From Protonemura montana (taxonomy: Eukaryota; Arthropoda; Insecta; Plecoptera; Nemouridae): a stretch of DNA of 64,000 bases. Made by a program: the position numbers and the translations under genes. How positions within the stretch are numbered: position 1 is the stretch's first letter; every line of letters starts with the position of its first letter. This document shows, piece after piece, positions 1 to 11,991 of the stretch. The stretch covers positions 1,324,001 to 1,388,000 of the forward strand of contig OX387604.1 in NCBI GenBank assembly GCA_947568835.1, written 5' to 3'. The notes below the pieces were generated by a model. That model did not search any database, was not told the DNA's origin, and saw only the letters and a program-made list of their open reading frames with translations.

Positions 1-76
1 TCTCTAAACCTCACTAATCAATCAATCAATCTTTTCTGTCTTTCCCACTTGATTGAATCTGTCTTCTCTTCTACAG

Positions 77-1250
77 CGGCGTTAGAGCCAAGCGCGCTTG
101 CAGCAGGGCAGAAATGGAGCCCCGGACATCGGCGCAGGGCACGAAGTGCAAGCGCGAGTGCTCTCCAGTCGTCGTCCAGCAGAAGGACCAGCAACCCGAG
201 CAACGCAAGCAGCGCTAAGAGCCGCAGGACGAGCGAGCTCGGGGCTAAATTTAACATGGACTTGCCTACTAGCAGCGATGGTACTGCGACTACGCCCGTC
301 AAGGATGGGGTTGTATCGCCGAGATCGCCCAGACTTTTAAAGAGTTGCGAACCAGTTGGAGACAAATTACTTCACAGCAAGGAAAAGCTAGAAACTTGCA
401 GATCCCTTGATATTAATAGAGAAACTAATCATCAAGACCTTGGAGGTTCCAAGAAGACAACGAAGAATGCTAGATCTGAAGAGGAGGCAATGATTGATGT
501 GCCCCTACGTCAACCAAGGGTTTGCTATTTATAATCGATAGCTAGCTCTAAATATTGTAGATCTATCGGTCCATGATCGGTTGCGTTTGTGGTTGGGTGT
601 AAACAAATTCCAATGAGTATTTGTGTCTTGTTTCAGACTACTGACTTGACACTGGACTCGATTCTGAACCACATTGCCTTCGTGAACCGTACCAATGGTC
701 AGCGGCAAGTGAGCATGGATTCCGGCGAGTGCAAGAGTCAAGTGCGTAGAGTTCTTCGAGTCACTTACGCCACTGCCCTGCTAGGCTTGCTGCTTTGTCT
801 GGCGGAATTATGTCAGCTCTACGTGCCTCTGACCGTGCTGACTTACACCTCGGTATGTTTGTACTTTTTACTTTGTACTTTGTACTTTGTACTTTGCAGG
901 GAATCTGAATACACGTGCGGAAAATACCAGACACATTGACTGAACAGTTCGAAATTGTCACCATTCTCACGAGGGTTTTTTCTACATTTCCCTGGCATTG
1001 CCATCCCCTGGCATTGCCATCCCTTGGCATTGTCAGCCCTGGCAGTGTCAGCCCTCTATGCCAACCTGTCTGACCTATTACTCTTTGATTCCAGGTCTGG
1101 CCCTGGTTCTGCCTGCATTCTGTGGCCAGGACGGTCGAGTTTGCGATGGGATGTGCTATGGCTAACATCACAAAGCAGCCAGCTAACACGCGCTACAACC
1201 AGCGACCCTTTGGCCACCCTGGCGTCCGCAGGGAGCCACACTATCTCTAA
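77..1250 (+). CDS. C-terminal exons of a two-helix membrane protein, possibly PRRT3/4-like (5' partial)
   Basis: Three exons are visible: 77-519, 637-852 and 1095-1250 (TAA at 1248-1250). Acceptors are ctacag, tttcag and ttccag; donors are gg|gttt (weak) and gtatgt. The first exon enters with two bases of a split codon and the two later junctions are phase 0. The first exon encodes about 147 residues of Ser/Arg-rich, probably disordered cytosolic sequence. The second carries a charged stretch and then a hydrophobic segment (around ATALLGLLLCLAELCQLYV). The third begins VWPWF and carries a second hydrophobic segment, followed by a short polar tail ending EPHYL. Two closely spaced helices with a W-P-W turn near the C-terminus recall vertebrate PRRT3/PRRT4, but that is from memory and weak. 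The 5' part lies outside the window; bases 1-76 are intron. Coding status is fairly secure, identity is not. Confidence 0.6.
859..1065 (+). repeat. Short tandem repeats in the last intron of the 77-1250 gene
   Basis: The intron at 853-1094 contains about five copies of TACTTTG-type units (859-898), just inside the donor. It also has a degenerate 15-bp repeat of the form TGGCATTGCCATCCC (about 991-1065). Confidence 0.7.
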
Positions 1251-1296
1251 CTCTGTCCAATTCTAACTCTGTCCAACTCTAACTCTGTCCAACTTT
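1245..1296 (+). repeat. 15-bp tandem repeat starting at the stop codon
   Basis: Units of CTAACTCTGTCCAA(T/C) occur three to four times. The first unit contains the TAA stop codon of the upstream gene, so the repeat begins in the last codons and continues into the 3' UTR. Confidence 0.7.
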
Positions 1297-1887
1297 AACG
1301 CTCAGTTTAACCCAACGCAGCCTATTATCGTTACCAACGCTTGTATCAAGTTTCTACAGCTTTTTAGTAAGTGGTAACTGATAAAACTCTAGAGCAGAGC
1401 GGCCTCTCAGACTTTTTTATGCTATATTTTCAATTTTTATTCATTGTCTTCATACTCTAGACTAGATCAGGTTCGCTTGTTGATTGATACATTTTCCAAT
1501 TTCCCTTAAAAACTCCGGTATTACCTTATTTTTCTAATTTTTTAAATTTACCCTCAACTAACTCTTAATTGTGATTAATCTATCCCGGCAAAAGTTATTT
1601 GTTAGCCACGTCGTTTGTCATTAGTATTGATACGTATATCATAAAATATCTGCTGTAAATTCGCTTTCATTATTATTATTCATGAAAGTGAAGTAATTTC
1701 TTCCAGAAATTGAGCCCCAATATTCTTCAATTGTTGAAATTCGAAATAGTTTTTATTTCACCGCAAATAATGCATAGGAGTTGTATTTACCGATACAATT
1801 AATGATCGTCTTTGTAATATCCATAAGAAACTGTTTGCTCAACATGACTCTTTTCTAGGGGTCAGCAAAGTTTCTGTGAGTTGGTTA

Positions 1888-1908
1888 CCCCCCCCCCCCC
1901 CCCCCCCC
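1888..1908 (+). repeat. Poly(C) tract of 21 C
   Basis: An uninterrupted run of 21 C at 1888-1908. Such runs are error-prone in sequencing, so the true length is uncertain. Confidence 0.9.
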
Positions 1909-4080
1909 TTGGCACTGGCAAGCCCCCAAGTGAAACAAATTGTAAGACAGATATAAGATTATGTTAAAAGTACACCCATTGAAAGCCTCGTCTTGTCATT
2001 GCCCTACCGACAGCGGTAATTTGAGAGAGAACGAATGCCACAGAAAAGTGACTCACCACATGTTATGCCCCAACATCGTCCCCTCAATTACCAGCATTTC
2101 CTTTGTAACTGCTATGAATCAAAATTCAGTAGCTCATGTAATAGATTTAGATGGCACTGGAAGTATTTGATGTTGTTGGATTGTGATAGCCAGAAAGCCA
2201 AGTGCGTACTATTGTTCAAGTGTTTTTGTTTCTCATTTCTTTTATTTATATAAATAATAATGTGAACATCTTTGTCCTAGCGTTATTTTTTCTTTACAAA
2301 GAGACAATCTACCTGTTGTGTGTTTATCTTGTACTTTTTATGAAAAGTCTACATATCAGTACAATAGGTACCCATATCTAGCTACAATCAATATATTGCC
2401 AACACAGGGCCGCGGAAACTTAACCTGTTTGTCGGATCTATTATTATATAGGAACTTTTCTTGAGGTAGGGCAAAAATCAGATAAAACCCAATTATCGGG
2501 AGATAATAAATATAATAAATAAATTACAATTCCTCTTGCAATATACACTGTACGTTCTTATAGTACTTGAAGTTGGGTCCAGATTTTTAGCTTGTTTCAG
2601 CAATTTGTATTTCCTTTTCAGACTGTGAACTTGCACTGGGCCCTGTATATATGCGTGCACGCATTTTTTAAACAAAGCATGTCTCACTATGCTTCGCTGA
2701 CATGTATTTGCTTCCTTTTGTCTTTTAGATTGATGGCCTATTTACAGTTCAGTATCTACTATTCTCTTCTAGTTAGTACCTACTACGGCTTCGCGAACAC
2801 TTTTTGCGTTGTGGATGAGCGTAGCTTTTAATTAATGGTTAATTAAAAGTGAAAAAGCACGTGAAAAGTTTTTGATTTTTCATTAAAAATGTATTTGATG
2901 TTTTATGAAATGTACAAAAGATCACGAGTAAAAAGAGAGAAAGCGTCACAGTGCTGCAATCTTCAGACATGCATTTATTTTTAGAGATTTAACCACTGAC
3001 TTATAAAGTTTGATGAGAAAATCATTTAATGTTTTGGCTTTTAACTGCAGTTGGAAAACGTGTAAAAAATAAACGTAAATATTGATTGGTAAAGAAGATT
3101 TCAATCGTTTTTACTGAAAAACTTATGGTATTTTAGCGGAGCTGCTTAGAGCTCGCACACAAACACACCATGAAAACACACGCGCATACAAGAGTCACTT
3201 TCTTGGGGCAAATCATTTGAACATTTCGCTCTCGCTATGGCTACGCTTATCTACCAACAAGGTATAATCGTCAGATTCAAATTTGGAAAAACAGCTGGCA
3301 AGTTGCCGACTGGTAGCCAAGAATTTCGCGAATACCGCAAACTGTCGAACATGTTTGCCCCCCACCCCACATTATGCTTAAAATATTACACCGAAATTAA
3401 TTACACGATTTTATCTCTAAAATGACAATTTATTGTTTCTGAACACACGTCACTCACTGCCTTTAGGTGTTGTCAATCTTTCCGATATTCGTCCTGTAAA
3501 ACAATGTGAACAACAAGTTAGATGGACTTTTCAATTTTACATTGACTTTTTTCATAAAATTTCAAGGGAATGCATCTTACAATTTCAATGTCCTGCTCCT
3601 GCCTTAACTTGAAACGTCGAGTGTCATCAAGACACACTTGAAAAAAAAAACACATTTTTAACGAGCTTGTAATCTGTTGTAGGTTTGAGCACAAGAAAAG
3701 ATTAGCCCATGTTTCTAAAGTATTATATCGTACCTGTAATTCCTAGAAAATGTACAGGAAAATTACAATATGTGGAAATAATGTTATGCTGGTATACAGA
3801 TGATGAAATTAATAAATGGAATGTGTCAATACCAAATGTGTGGGTGCATCACTTGCTCGTGTCTTTCTCCTGGAGGATGAACATTGTTTCATTAAAGTCG
3901 GTTTTCCTTGGATTCCCAAAGCAAAACCCGTCAATGTCTTCTAAATTTACCAACTTGACCAACTTACCAACTTGACGGCCCATACGGTCACTGAACTGTC
4001 ACACGATTCTCATAGCAGAATTCTTAAATCTTAACACACATTTTATGACTACGCGAAAATTAAAGTGAAAATTAAGATTA

Positions 4081-4141
4081 AGCGCAGAGTTGCTTAACTT
4101 CGATGATCTCGGTGATCTCATAGAGTGTTTCCAATACGCCT
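4081..4141 (-). mobile_element. 5S-SINE, 5' head fragment
   Basis: Read on the minus strand this matches the 5S-like head of the SINE family described at 52487-52905: the GTTAAGCAAC core, then GATCACC and a GGAAACAC-like segment further out. Body and tail are absent. Confidence 0.6.
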
Positions 4142-4447
4142 AACTCTAATATCTCGAAAATCTTTTAGTCCAGGAGCTTTAGGGTTTAGGTTGGACACAA
4201 ATAGTAACAAACTGAATTTTGCAGGAGATCTTCAGGACACCTCCCTGAACATTGGCCCGAAAGTTTCTCAAAATCAGTCAAGGGAATTATTGTTTTTCAC
4301 CCATTTAGGAGTGGTTTTTAATAAAAACATGATTATTAATTCATCTAAGCGAGATATCAAAAAAGTTTCAGGTGGCAATGTTATAGTTCACTACATTGCC
4401 AATTCAACTTCACCAAAAACATTAAAACGTATTTAGGGGTGACCAAG

Positions 4448-5603
4448 ATATTTCAATCTGAAGTTTTCACTTTTTTGGCATTTTCAAAATTTAACCTAAA
4501 TTAGCGTCTATAACGAGCACAAAGCGAGTTATTTTGAAGGGAAAACACCCAGAAGATCGTTAACGCATTTTCAAGAAATTGTGTGTTGTTTTAATCAAGA
4601 TGATCTGTTAATGGTAAAAGATGGTAAAAGATGGTAAAAGTTAAAACATTTAACTCGTAGAATTAAGAGCTTCAAGCATTGTTGGGGAACGGAATGAAGG
4701 TCAATTTTCAAAATCTAGGTGGGGCTGAAAATGCTTTTATGTTTTTTGTTCCTTCCGAACAACTTGAAGTACAGCACCTTTAATATTTTGGGGATATACA
4801 AGGGGTGATAAAAATACCGGGGTAAATTTGTTTTATTTTTTTGTACTCAGCACGCCAAATTTTGGTCTTCCATGCGTGAGCATCCAGAAATGTATTCGAT
4901 ATCGGAAGTTACGAGATGTTACAATTTTATTTAAGGAACTGGCACCTTTCTTTCATTCTATGAAGGGGATGATTACTCTTTACTGCTTCTATACTTTCAC
5001 CAAATATAAGTCTTTATACCTTCAAGTGAACCGATAATCTTTGGGCTGGGTGCAAGTCAGTAATTATTTTCTTTGCAAGTGAAGTTTCAGCTCTACTTTA
5101 CTAACCACCTGCGCCAAGCCGACACTTTAGCCTACTCTTTAGAGGTATTAGAGGTACTCAACAGACATATTGTTCAAACAAAACAGGTGCACTTTGTGCA
5201 TGAACCAGACTATATCTTGATAACAGACACCAACTTCCTCGCTTTGTGAGTGACTTCAGCGAAACAAACGGATGCCAATTCAAGCAAGTCAAGCGTAATA
5301 GAGAAGATCTCTTCGCTGACAACTTGATTATAAGGCCAATTTTTGCCGACAGAAGTTGAAAAAATATTAAAATTCTACTAGAGCTTGCCACAAAAGACTG
5401 GCCCTACCTTTTAAGAAAGAATAACTAAAGTGGAGTACAGAGAAAAATGGAGTATCCCTATTCCCTCATTGACTTTAACATTGAATGATGCACGAAGAGC
5501 TTTTATGCAATTAAATGCAATTTTTTCCCCATTTAGGAAAAATTTTAAAAATTCCAAAAAAATGAAAACTTCAGATTGAAATATCTTGCAATCTAGTAAT
5601 CTT
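4448..5603. repeat. Inverted pair of about 55-60-bp segments
   Basis: The segment at about 4448-4500 (starting AGATATTTCAATCTGAAG) reappears as an imperfect reverse complement at about 5543-5603. Similarity fades on both sides and the roughly 1-kb interior is unrelated to any family I recognise. It may be the ends of a degenerate transposon or two copies of a short repeat. Confidence 0.45.
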
Positions 5604-5992
5604 GCAAACTCGGGACTCAGGGTCATTTTAAATTAATCGTCCTTCTCGAGAGAAGTTACGCCCTATAATTCTCCGCCGCATTAGCTACAATGGTCCCTTA
5701 TTAGGGAACGCCGCAAACAACAGAATTGAGTAGAGAAGACTGTAATGTAGAACTTTGAATTCTCCCGCCAAATCACTACTCTCGCAAGTCGCAATCCATG
5801 CATTTTTGCATTCTACAATATGAAGAGTTTTAATGATAATGCATCTAATCTCTATTCTTGTTATTGCCTGACGGGAATATCCTGTAACAGTATAATCTGT
5901 GCGAACCACTTGCTCTAAAGTTTCGGTATTCATTGTGCTGCTAGCTAATAGTAGAAAGTTTGTTCACCTGCATTAATATTTTCAAAAAAAAC

Positions 5993-6015
5993 CGCGCTTC
6001 ATTTCTTGAAGCGCG
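5993..6015. other. GC-rich perfect hairpin
   Basis: CGCGCTTCA (5993-6001) and TGAAGCGCG (6007-6015) form a perfect 9-bp stem around a 5-base loop in AT-rich sequence. No function can be assigned. Confidence 0.5.
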
Positions 6016-7933
6016 TGTGGCTTGCGTGTGGGTTTGTGTTGAGGAGGGGGGTGGGGGGAGGACTTTACGCACGCAGACCGATCAGTGCGTAGACTGTTGA
6101 ACCACGCGGTCGAACTGGTACACAAAGTTTACGTCATCGATTGCAATTAAACTGACACGCTTTATCAAAACCGGATCGACAAACTGAAATTAAGTCAAGG
6201 TTTAGAGAACTTTTCATTTCAATCAGAATTTTTATTTTCCTCAAGGTTTAAACATGTCTCAATCAAATTTTTCTCTAGCAACTGTAGAAAATCGATCGAG
6301 GGTTAAAAATTGCAAATGTTTAAAGAGAGATCTTACGGTTGAGTAACTTGAAATGTGAAATATCATCTTTCAGAGATGAAAGACGGCGAGTAAAATGTTT
6401 TCAGCCCAAACGCAACTTGAAGCGTTGGTTGAGTACATGGGTTGAGTATATGGCTACATACACACATACACACATACAACACTAACCTTTGCTCTGACTG
6501 AAAGACCTATGGCTGTTATGTAGGTGGGTAGGTTGGCTGTGGCAAGTGACTGGTGGGTAGGTACTACCTAGGTACATTCAAGTGCTCGATCTAGACTTCA
6601 TTCCTTGACAGCTGTCACAAGAAACATAAAGTATTCTTCTGGATCTGGGGCACTTCCTTATACCACAAATGGGGCGCTCTGCTATTTTATTTTCACTGAT
6701 CGAAACGCATTTTTCCTATTTAGCCACCAGTTTAAATGACGACTTCACAATTATTTTCTTTTCTAATTAATTGTTTGCTTTAGCAGTAAAAATACTGGCG
6801 CACCAACATTGGTTCTTTCTCAGGTCACTGATCGGCCAATCTAATTTCGTTGACATATTTGAGAAGCAAAACTTGCATTTCTCAAAATATTACAACAATA
6901 TTAGAGTATTTCCAGGATTAAAACCGCTAACAAAAATTAAGGGGACACAGCCTTTATACCTTTATGCTCTTGTGGGCGAATTTTGTTAAAAAGCCAAGTA
7001 TTAGCCATATTTTTTGAGGCTTTTATCCTGCAAATATTATGTTTTTGTGATTTTTATCAGATTACCACCAACTACCACCAATTGTTAAGTGGTTGCAACC
7101 CTTCAGGAAGGTCTGTTTAACATTTGACTACTTACCCAATAATGCAAGGCTGCAGCGGTGACTAGTGGAAAGAAACGCACTATAGTCATACACACCTTCT
7201 TACCACCTACTCAGCATATCGACCAACAAGTCGGCTCGTTGCATTGAGTCATGCACTGGTAGCAGATTCCTTGTCCCAGTCAACCAGGCCCTGTAATCAT
7301 ATTTCAATGTCAGTCGGTGCAAGGCGAGCAGCCTGTTCAATGTAGCCGACCACAATTGGCTAAACCTATAGGTTTGTTTGGTATTGGTAGATAGATTGAG
7401 AATATTTATTATCTTAAAAAACTATTACATAAGAATACTGGCGTACAGACATATTGAGAGTTGTTTCAATTAGTATAATATAATACAAATAATAAATACA
7501 ATTGTGCCTGTCAGAACATTTTGTCTTCAAATCTAAAAGTCTAAGAATCTTAACAGAAAGTAAAAATAACACAAACACAATCCATGTAGAAATAACAAAT
7601 AACCAAATACAATTATTAGAGGCTGCTAAAAAACTCATTTATATTATAACACGCCTTGTCAATTTTGGAAGCCTATTAAAAATGTCCATGCCTAAATTGT
7701 CTGATGAATTTAGGAATTTATGAGAATCAATGCCCGCTTTTAGGAAAATCTCATTTAGATTATTATTTAATTATTATCATTGTGTTCAAATACGCATTCA
7801 AAATAAAATTTGATGTAATTTTTTTTTTTATAATCCGATCATAACTTTTCTATTTATATTTGTTTTAAGAATGGCTAAAATATGAATTCTCGTGGCGGGA
7901 TGAAAACGGGCTGTGATTAACTACAGGTAGTTC

Positions 7934-7994
7934 TGACGTCATTTTGTTGTATCCTTTGCGTTCGCTTCTGTTTTTTGACGTCATACTGACGTCA
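7934..7994. promoter_or_regulatory. Cluster of three perfect TGACGTCA (CRE/ATF) palindromes
   Basis: Exact TGACGTCA sites lie at 7934-7941, 7976-7983 and 7987-7994; the last two are 3 bp apart. An AAAATGGCGACC sequence (YY1/Pho-like, ATG at 8019) follows about 20 bp downstream. TGACGTCA is the classical CREB/ATF site. Three perfect copies in 61 bp of AT-rich DNA is unlikely by chance, so I infer an enhancer or an unrecognised promoter about 4 kb upstream of ABCG exon 1. Confidence 0.5.
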
Positions 7995-8896
7995 GATTTC
8001 ACTTCATGTCATAAAAAATGGCGACCCTCGTTTTCGTACGAGATTCAAACGCAAACATTTTAAACAGAGATATTTTATTTGAAATTGGATTTAGAAGAAA
8101 ATAACAAAAATATGTGTTCATTTTCTCACAAAAAAAATAAAACGATAGTTTCAAATTTGAAGAGATTTTCCTATTGCATAAATTAGACAAATATTTATTC
8201 ACTGAATACAGCTGCCGGGCTGGGCCATATATAGCTAACAATAGAACAACTCTCGTGTTGAAATGCGCAATATTTTTTACATTTCTCATATGACTGCCGA
8301 TTCCCAGCGAATTTATTTTAGACTTTGGGTGACTGTCACGAAAAACAAAATTCAAAGGAAAAGCGCTTCAGGTAAGTTACAATCAAATAAACGTGTAATT
8401 ATGAATAATGCACAGTTTCTTGTTCCTTGCATTGCATTCACACGCTCTTTCTGACATAGTTCTCAAAAGGTTTTTAGACTGTATCGAGCTACAGACTGTA
8501 AAGTACAGTGCAAGCATAGGTACAAGTAATCCTCTTGAGCTAATTACTGGCAAAGTACATTAGAGCTTGCGTGTTGAAAGTGGAGATAATGGGAATCCTA
8601 GCGCAGGAATCTGTCTTTGCTTGCAAATTCATACCTTTCTGACCTTAAACTTCAATTTAGCAAGTTTACACAAAAAAATCTATCAAACAATTGGCTAAAA
8701 TTTCTCAGGTGGCGTCAAAATAGGCGTAAAATTAATGTTGATTTAAGACGAATGCCTCGCCAATTCATGTATGACTACTTTTAATTGATTATAACACCGA
8801 TTACTCAATCTCTATCACCGTGAAATTGTGCTGTTTTTAAAAAATCGATACTTTTTTTAAAATTATTCGAAAATTCCAAAGAAACAACAAGACTTT

Positions 8897-9014
8897 TTTA
8901 TTATTAGAAACACAACTACCTTCTCAAAATTTTATGCTCGAACGGGAACTCGTAGTCGGGACCCGTTTGGGCATCAATTTGTGAGAACGGGTAGTACAGT
9001 TTCTAATAATAAAA
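8897..9014. mobile_element. Foldback/MITE-like inverted repeat of about 118 bp
   Basis: The outer ends TTTTATTATTAGAAAC and GTTTCTAATAATAAAA are perfect reverse complements. Complementarity continues inward with mismatches for about 50 bp per arm to AACGGG/CCCGTT around a 15-base loop. A nearly complete palindrome of this size is typical of a miniature inverted-repeat element. A target-site duplication is not obvious. Confidence 0.65.
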
Positions 9015-9218
9015 TACCCCGCGCATTGCAAATTATTGCAATTTAAATCAAAAGTTCTGACAATTTTATGGCCATTAAGACTTGCCATTTCCCAAGCAAT
9101 TCTTGACTTCAAAATTATTTTCTCTTCTAAAACACTGTGTACTCAGTGTTTTAGCGTACTCAGGTCTATATCACCGGATACAACTAATCTCCCAAACCAC
9201 TTGTCCGATCCGGAGCTG

Positions 9219-9641
9219 ACCTAGTGTTCAGACACCTAGTGTTCAGACACCTAGTGTTTCAGACTCCTAGTGTTCAGACACCTAGTGTTTCAGACACCTA
9301 GTGTTCAGACACCTAGTGTTTCAGACACCTAGTGTTTCAGACACCTAGTGTTCAGACACCTAGTGTTCAGACACCTAGTGTTTCAGACACCTAGTGTTCA
9401 GACACCTAGTGTTTCAGACACCTAGTGTTCAGACACCTAGTGTTTCAGACACCTAGTGTTCAGACACCTAGTGTTTCAGACACCTAGTGTTCAGACACCT
9501 AGTGTTTCAGACACCTAGTGTTTCAGACACCTAGTGTTCAGACACCTAGTGTTTCAGACACCTAGTGTTTCAGACACCTAGTGTTTCAGACACCTAGTGT
9601 TTCAGACACCTAGTGTTTCAGACACCTAGTGTTTCAGACAC
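9219..9641 (+). repeat. 15/16-bp satellite (CAGACACCTAGTGTT / TCAGACACCTAGTGTT)
   Basis: About 27 near-identical units, alternating between 15 and 16 bp by one T, run without spacers. One variant unit has CTCCTAG in place of CACCTAG. The unit contains CTAG inside an imperfect palindrome (ACACCTAGTGT). The array decays at GACACTGATTCAGATACCC. Confidence 0.9.
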
Positions 9642-11569
9642 TGATTCAGATACCCAATGTGGCTGCTGGCAGGAGAATGGTGGCTTGTATTTGATGGACA
9701 TTTGATCGCTTCAACTGTACAGCTCAACAATTGAAAATGTTTTCTCATCGTTCGAGCACTGAACATTGGATATGTGTGGTAAACGTCTCCATAAATACTG
9801 TTAATTAAATTAATATTAATCTATTCAGCCACCGCGTATTAAAGAGTATAGGTCAACCATCAATTGCTTGGCGTATATTATGACCGCAAGGCATTCATGT
9901 CCTTACCTATACCTGAATGACGAGAACAATATTAATATTGTCATTTGTCTCGTTTACAAAATTACTTTCGATAGGAATTATCGCAAAGAAACCTCGCGAG
10001 TAGCTCTTGCGTAAACGTGGCTATGTAATCATGTACAAAAAATTAGATTGGCTCGAAAGTGCAAGCAGGCGTTGCTCTATTGAGATCGGTTAGGTTAAGT
10101 TAGGTTAGGCTAGGTCCATGTAACTGTAGCTATTAAATTTTCGTCGAATTTGTTCTTTTGGTCACGCACCCAGCAAGCAGGTGGTGGTCGTGTGGTCGTG
10201 TGCTGTCTGCCACATCAATCTAACACAATTACAATGCATTCTTGCATTGTTCAAGACTTCAATCGTGATTCTGGCTGGAATGAGCCAGTGAGTAGACCCA
10301 TCACTTTTTAAATCACCACGCAATCACCGCTGACGTTGAAAAATTGTTTCTGTGAATTTCCCTTTCGTACCGAATTGTGTTTGTGGAAGGTTAGACCGTT
10401 TCAAAATCACGTGCAAGTGAACGTTATTAAAGAAGTGCATTAGATGAATTGTAGAAAATGATCGTGGAAAAGATAATCCCATTTGCAACATCGACTGGTG
10501 CTTGACCAATTGGCAATTTGTTCGACAACCACAAGGCTGGTAATTGAATTTTCTTTGTCATTTATCATGTACTATGTATGGTATTTATTTATTGTAATGC
10601 GGCCATTATACTTTTGATTAGTTGTAATTAACCACTTACATCTCTCAGCTAATAATTGCCATTATATGCTGATAAAAAGTTCTGCACTTATACATATATA
10701 AAGAATGACACAAGTAATAACTAAAGAAAAATAAACTCGGTTGTCCTTAACCTCCTTTTAAGGGTTAAGTAAAGTTCGTATGGAAAAATCCATCAGACGA
10801 CGTAATTTGAGACGTCTGTGTATCGGATGATTACCTGTACCGGCACCAAGTACCAATACCGGTAGTAATCGTATTCCATGTGCTTTCGATGTTACGAGAT
10901 AGATAATCCGGTTACGAACGCCAACCTTGCCGGTGCCGGTTCCGGTTCCGGGGCCGGTACCGGCGATATAAGAACAGTACATTATCCGCTACTTAGCGTC
11001 GGAATGAAGAGTTAGAGTTGTAGAAATTACTGCGCTGTTTGTCCATTTAATAGCCTATTTTTGTGACACATTATGTAACAAAACATGCAATTGTAGATAC
11101 TTGGAAAAATAGTTACAAAAAATATATCCAAAATAATACAAATTGATGGTTTGATTAACAAAGGATCAAACTAAATATGATTGATATACAATTTACAGTT
11201 ACAGTTTACTGCTGATGCATTTCTTAAGTTGCAAGTAGGTGCATTCCATCTCCATGGGTGCATCATGTTTTCACGGATATCTCATTCCAGTAGAGTAATT
11301 CAAGTACGTTCAAGATTGCTACATGCGCTGAAAGTAGAAAACAAAGTAAATATTACGCCGATCTCTATTGCATTTATCGCAGTATATTTATCGAAATGCA
11401 TTTCGTTGTTAATGTGTGTTGGATGAGATTGTGGTTGAGGGGGGTAGGGGGGTGGGGGACTTGCTCAAACTCACACAGAGATCCTCTGTTTGTTGACTAC
11501 ACAGCCAGCTAGCCTCCCTGCCTCCCTGCCTGCCTGCCTGCCTGCCTGCTGGTCTACGCCAGACCTAAC

Positions 11570-11640
11570 ATTACTCAGCATTCAGTTCTTAGTCGGTGCT
11601 CGGCAGTGAAAGAGGAAGGTTCGCGTCGCTGGTGAAGTGA
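11570..11640 (+). promoter_or_regulatory. Possible initiator upstream of ABCG
   Basis: A TCAGT initiator-type sequence (ATTCAGTTCTTAGTCGG, about 11580) sits in a locally GC-richer stretch about 410 bp upstream of the ABCG start codon. No TATA box is seen. This is weak evidence based only on the motif and position. Confidence 0.25.
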
Positions 11641-11991
11641 ACGATCGTGTCACATTGCAAGGAAGTAGCTTCAGTTCGGTAAACGCTTATCGGCACTGGC
11701 CGCTGTAACAACACCGACAACTATTTATACGTAAACGTGTCAGTTCGTTTCTAACCTTCAAAAGATCTGAAAATATTGTTTTGATCATTTCAACCATGCA
11801 TTTTCTGTCAATAAAATATTTGTGTGTTTAATCGACACATGTTCAATATTCGCTACCCAATGGAACGTACTTTCGTGTTTTTGCTTTTCACGTGAACTTA
11901 CGATAGTTGCAAAACATCTGTGATAAAAAATATCTGTGATTTTCAAAAATACTTTCGAGCGGTTTTCTGAAAGTAATAACTGTCAATAATA

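Larger units (their letters stand above)
1251..11991. other. 10.7-kb region without recognisable genes
   Basis: This region lies between the stop codon of the first gene and the start codon of the ABCG gene. It is AT-rich. Open frames here are short (mostly 60-118 codons), lack flanking splice signals in phase and match no family I recognise. It should hold the 3' UTR of the left gene and the promoter and 5' UTR of ABCG. Identified contents are a poly(C) run, a 5S-SINE head fragment (4081-4141), a pair of inverted segments (4448-4500 and 5543-5603), a TGACGTCA cluster (7934-7994), a foldback element (8897-9014), a tandem array (9219-9641), a short TTAGG-like stretch (about 10090-10113) and a CCTG run (about 11518-11550). 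Confidence 0.7.

Noticed and set aside
7999-8355. Minus-strand frame of 118 codons
   Set aside because: AT-rich Lys/Asn/Phe composition typical of spacer DNA, no start context or splice signals, no recognisable domain.
9219-9641. Possible CRISPR-like array
   Set aside because: Units are contiguous 15/16-mers without spacers in an intron-rich animal genome; this is an ordinary satellite.
10830-10975. Gly/Thr-rich frame (GTGTGTG) suggesting a structural protein
   Set aside because: Derived from short CCGGTNCCGG simple repeats; frame only 74 codons, no splice context.
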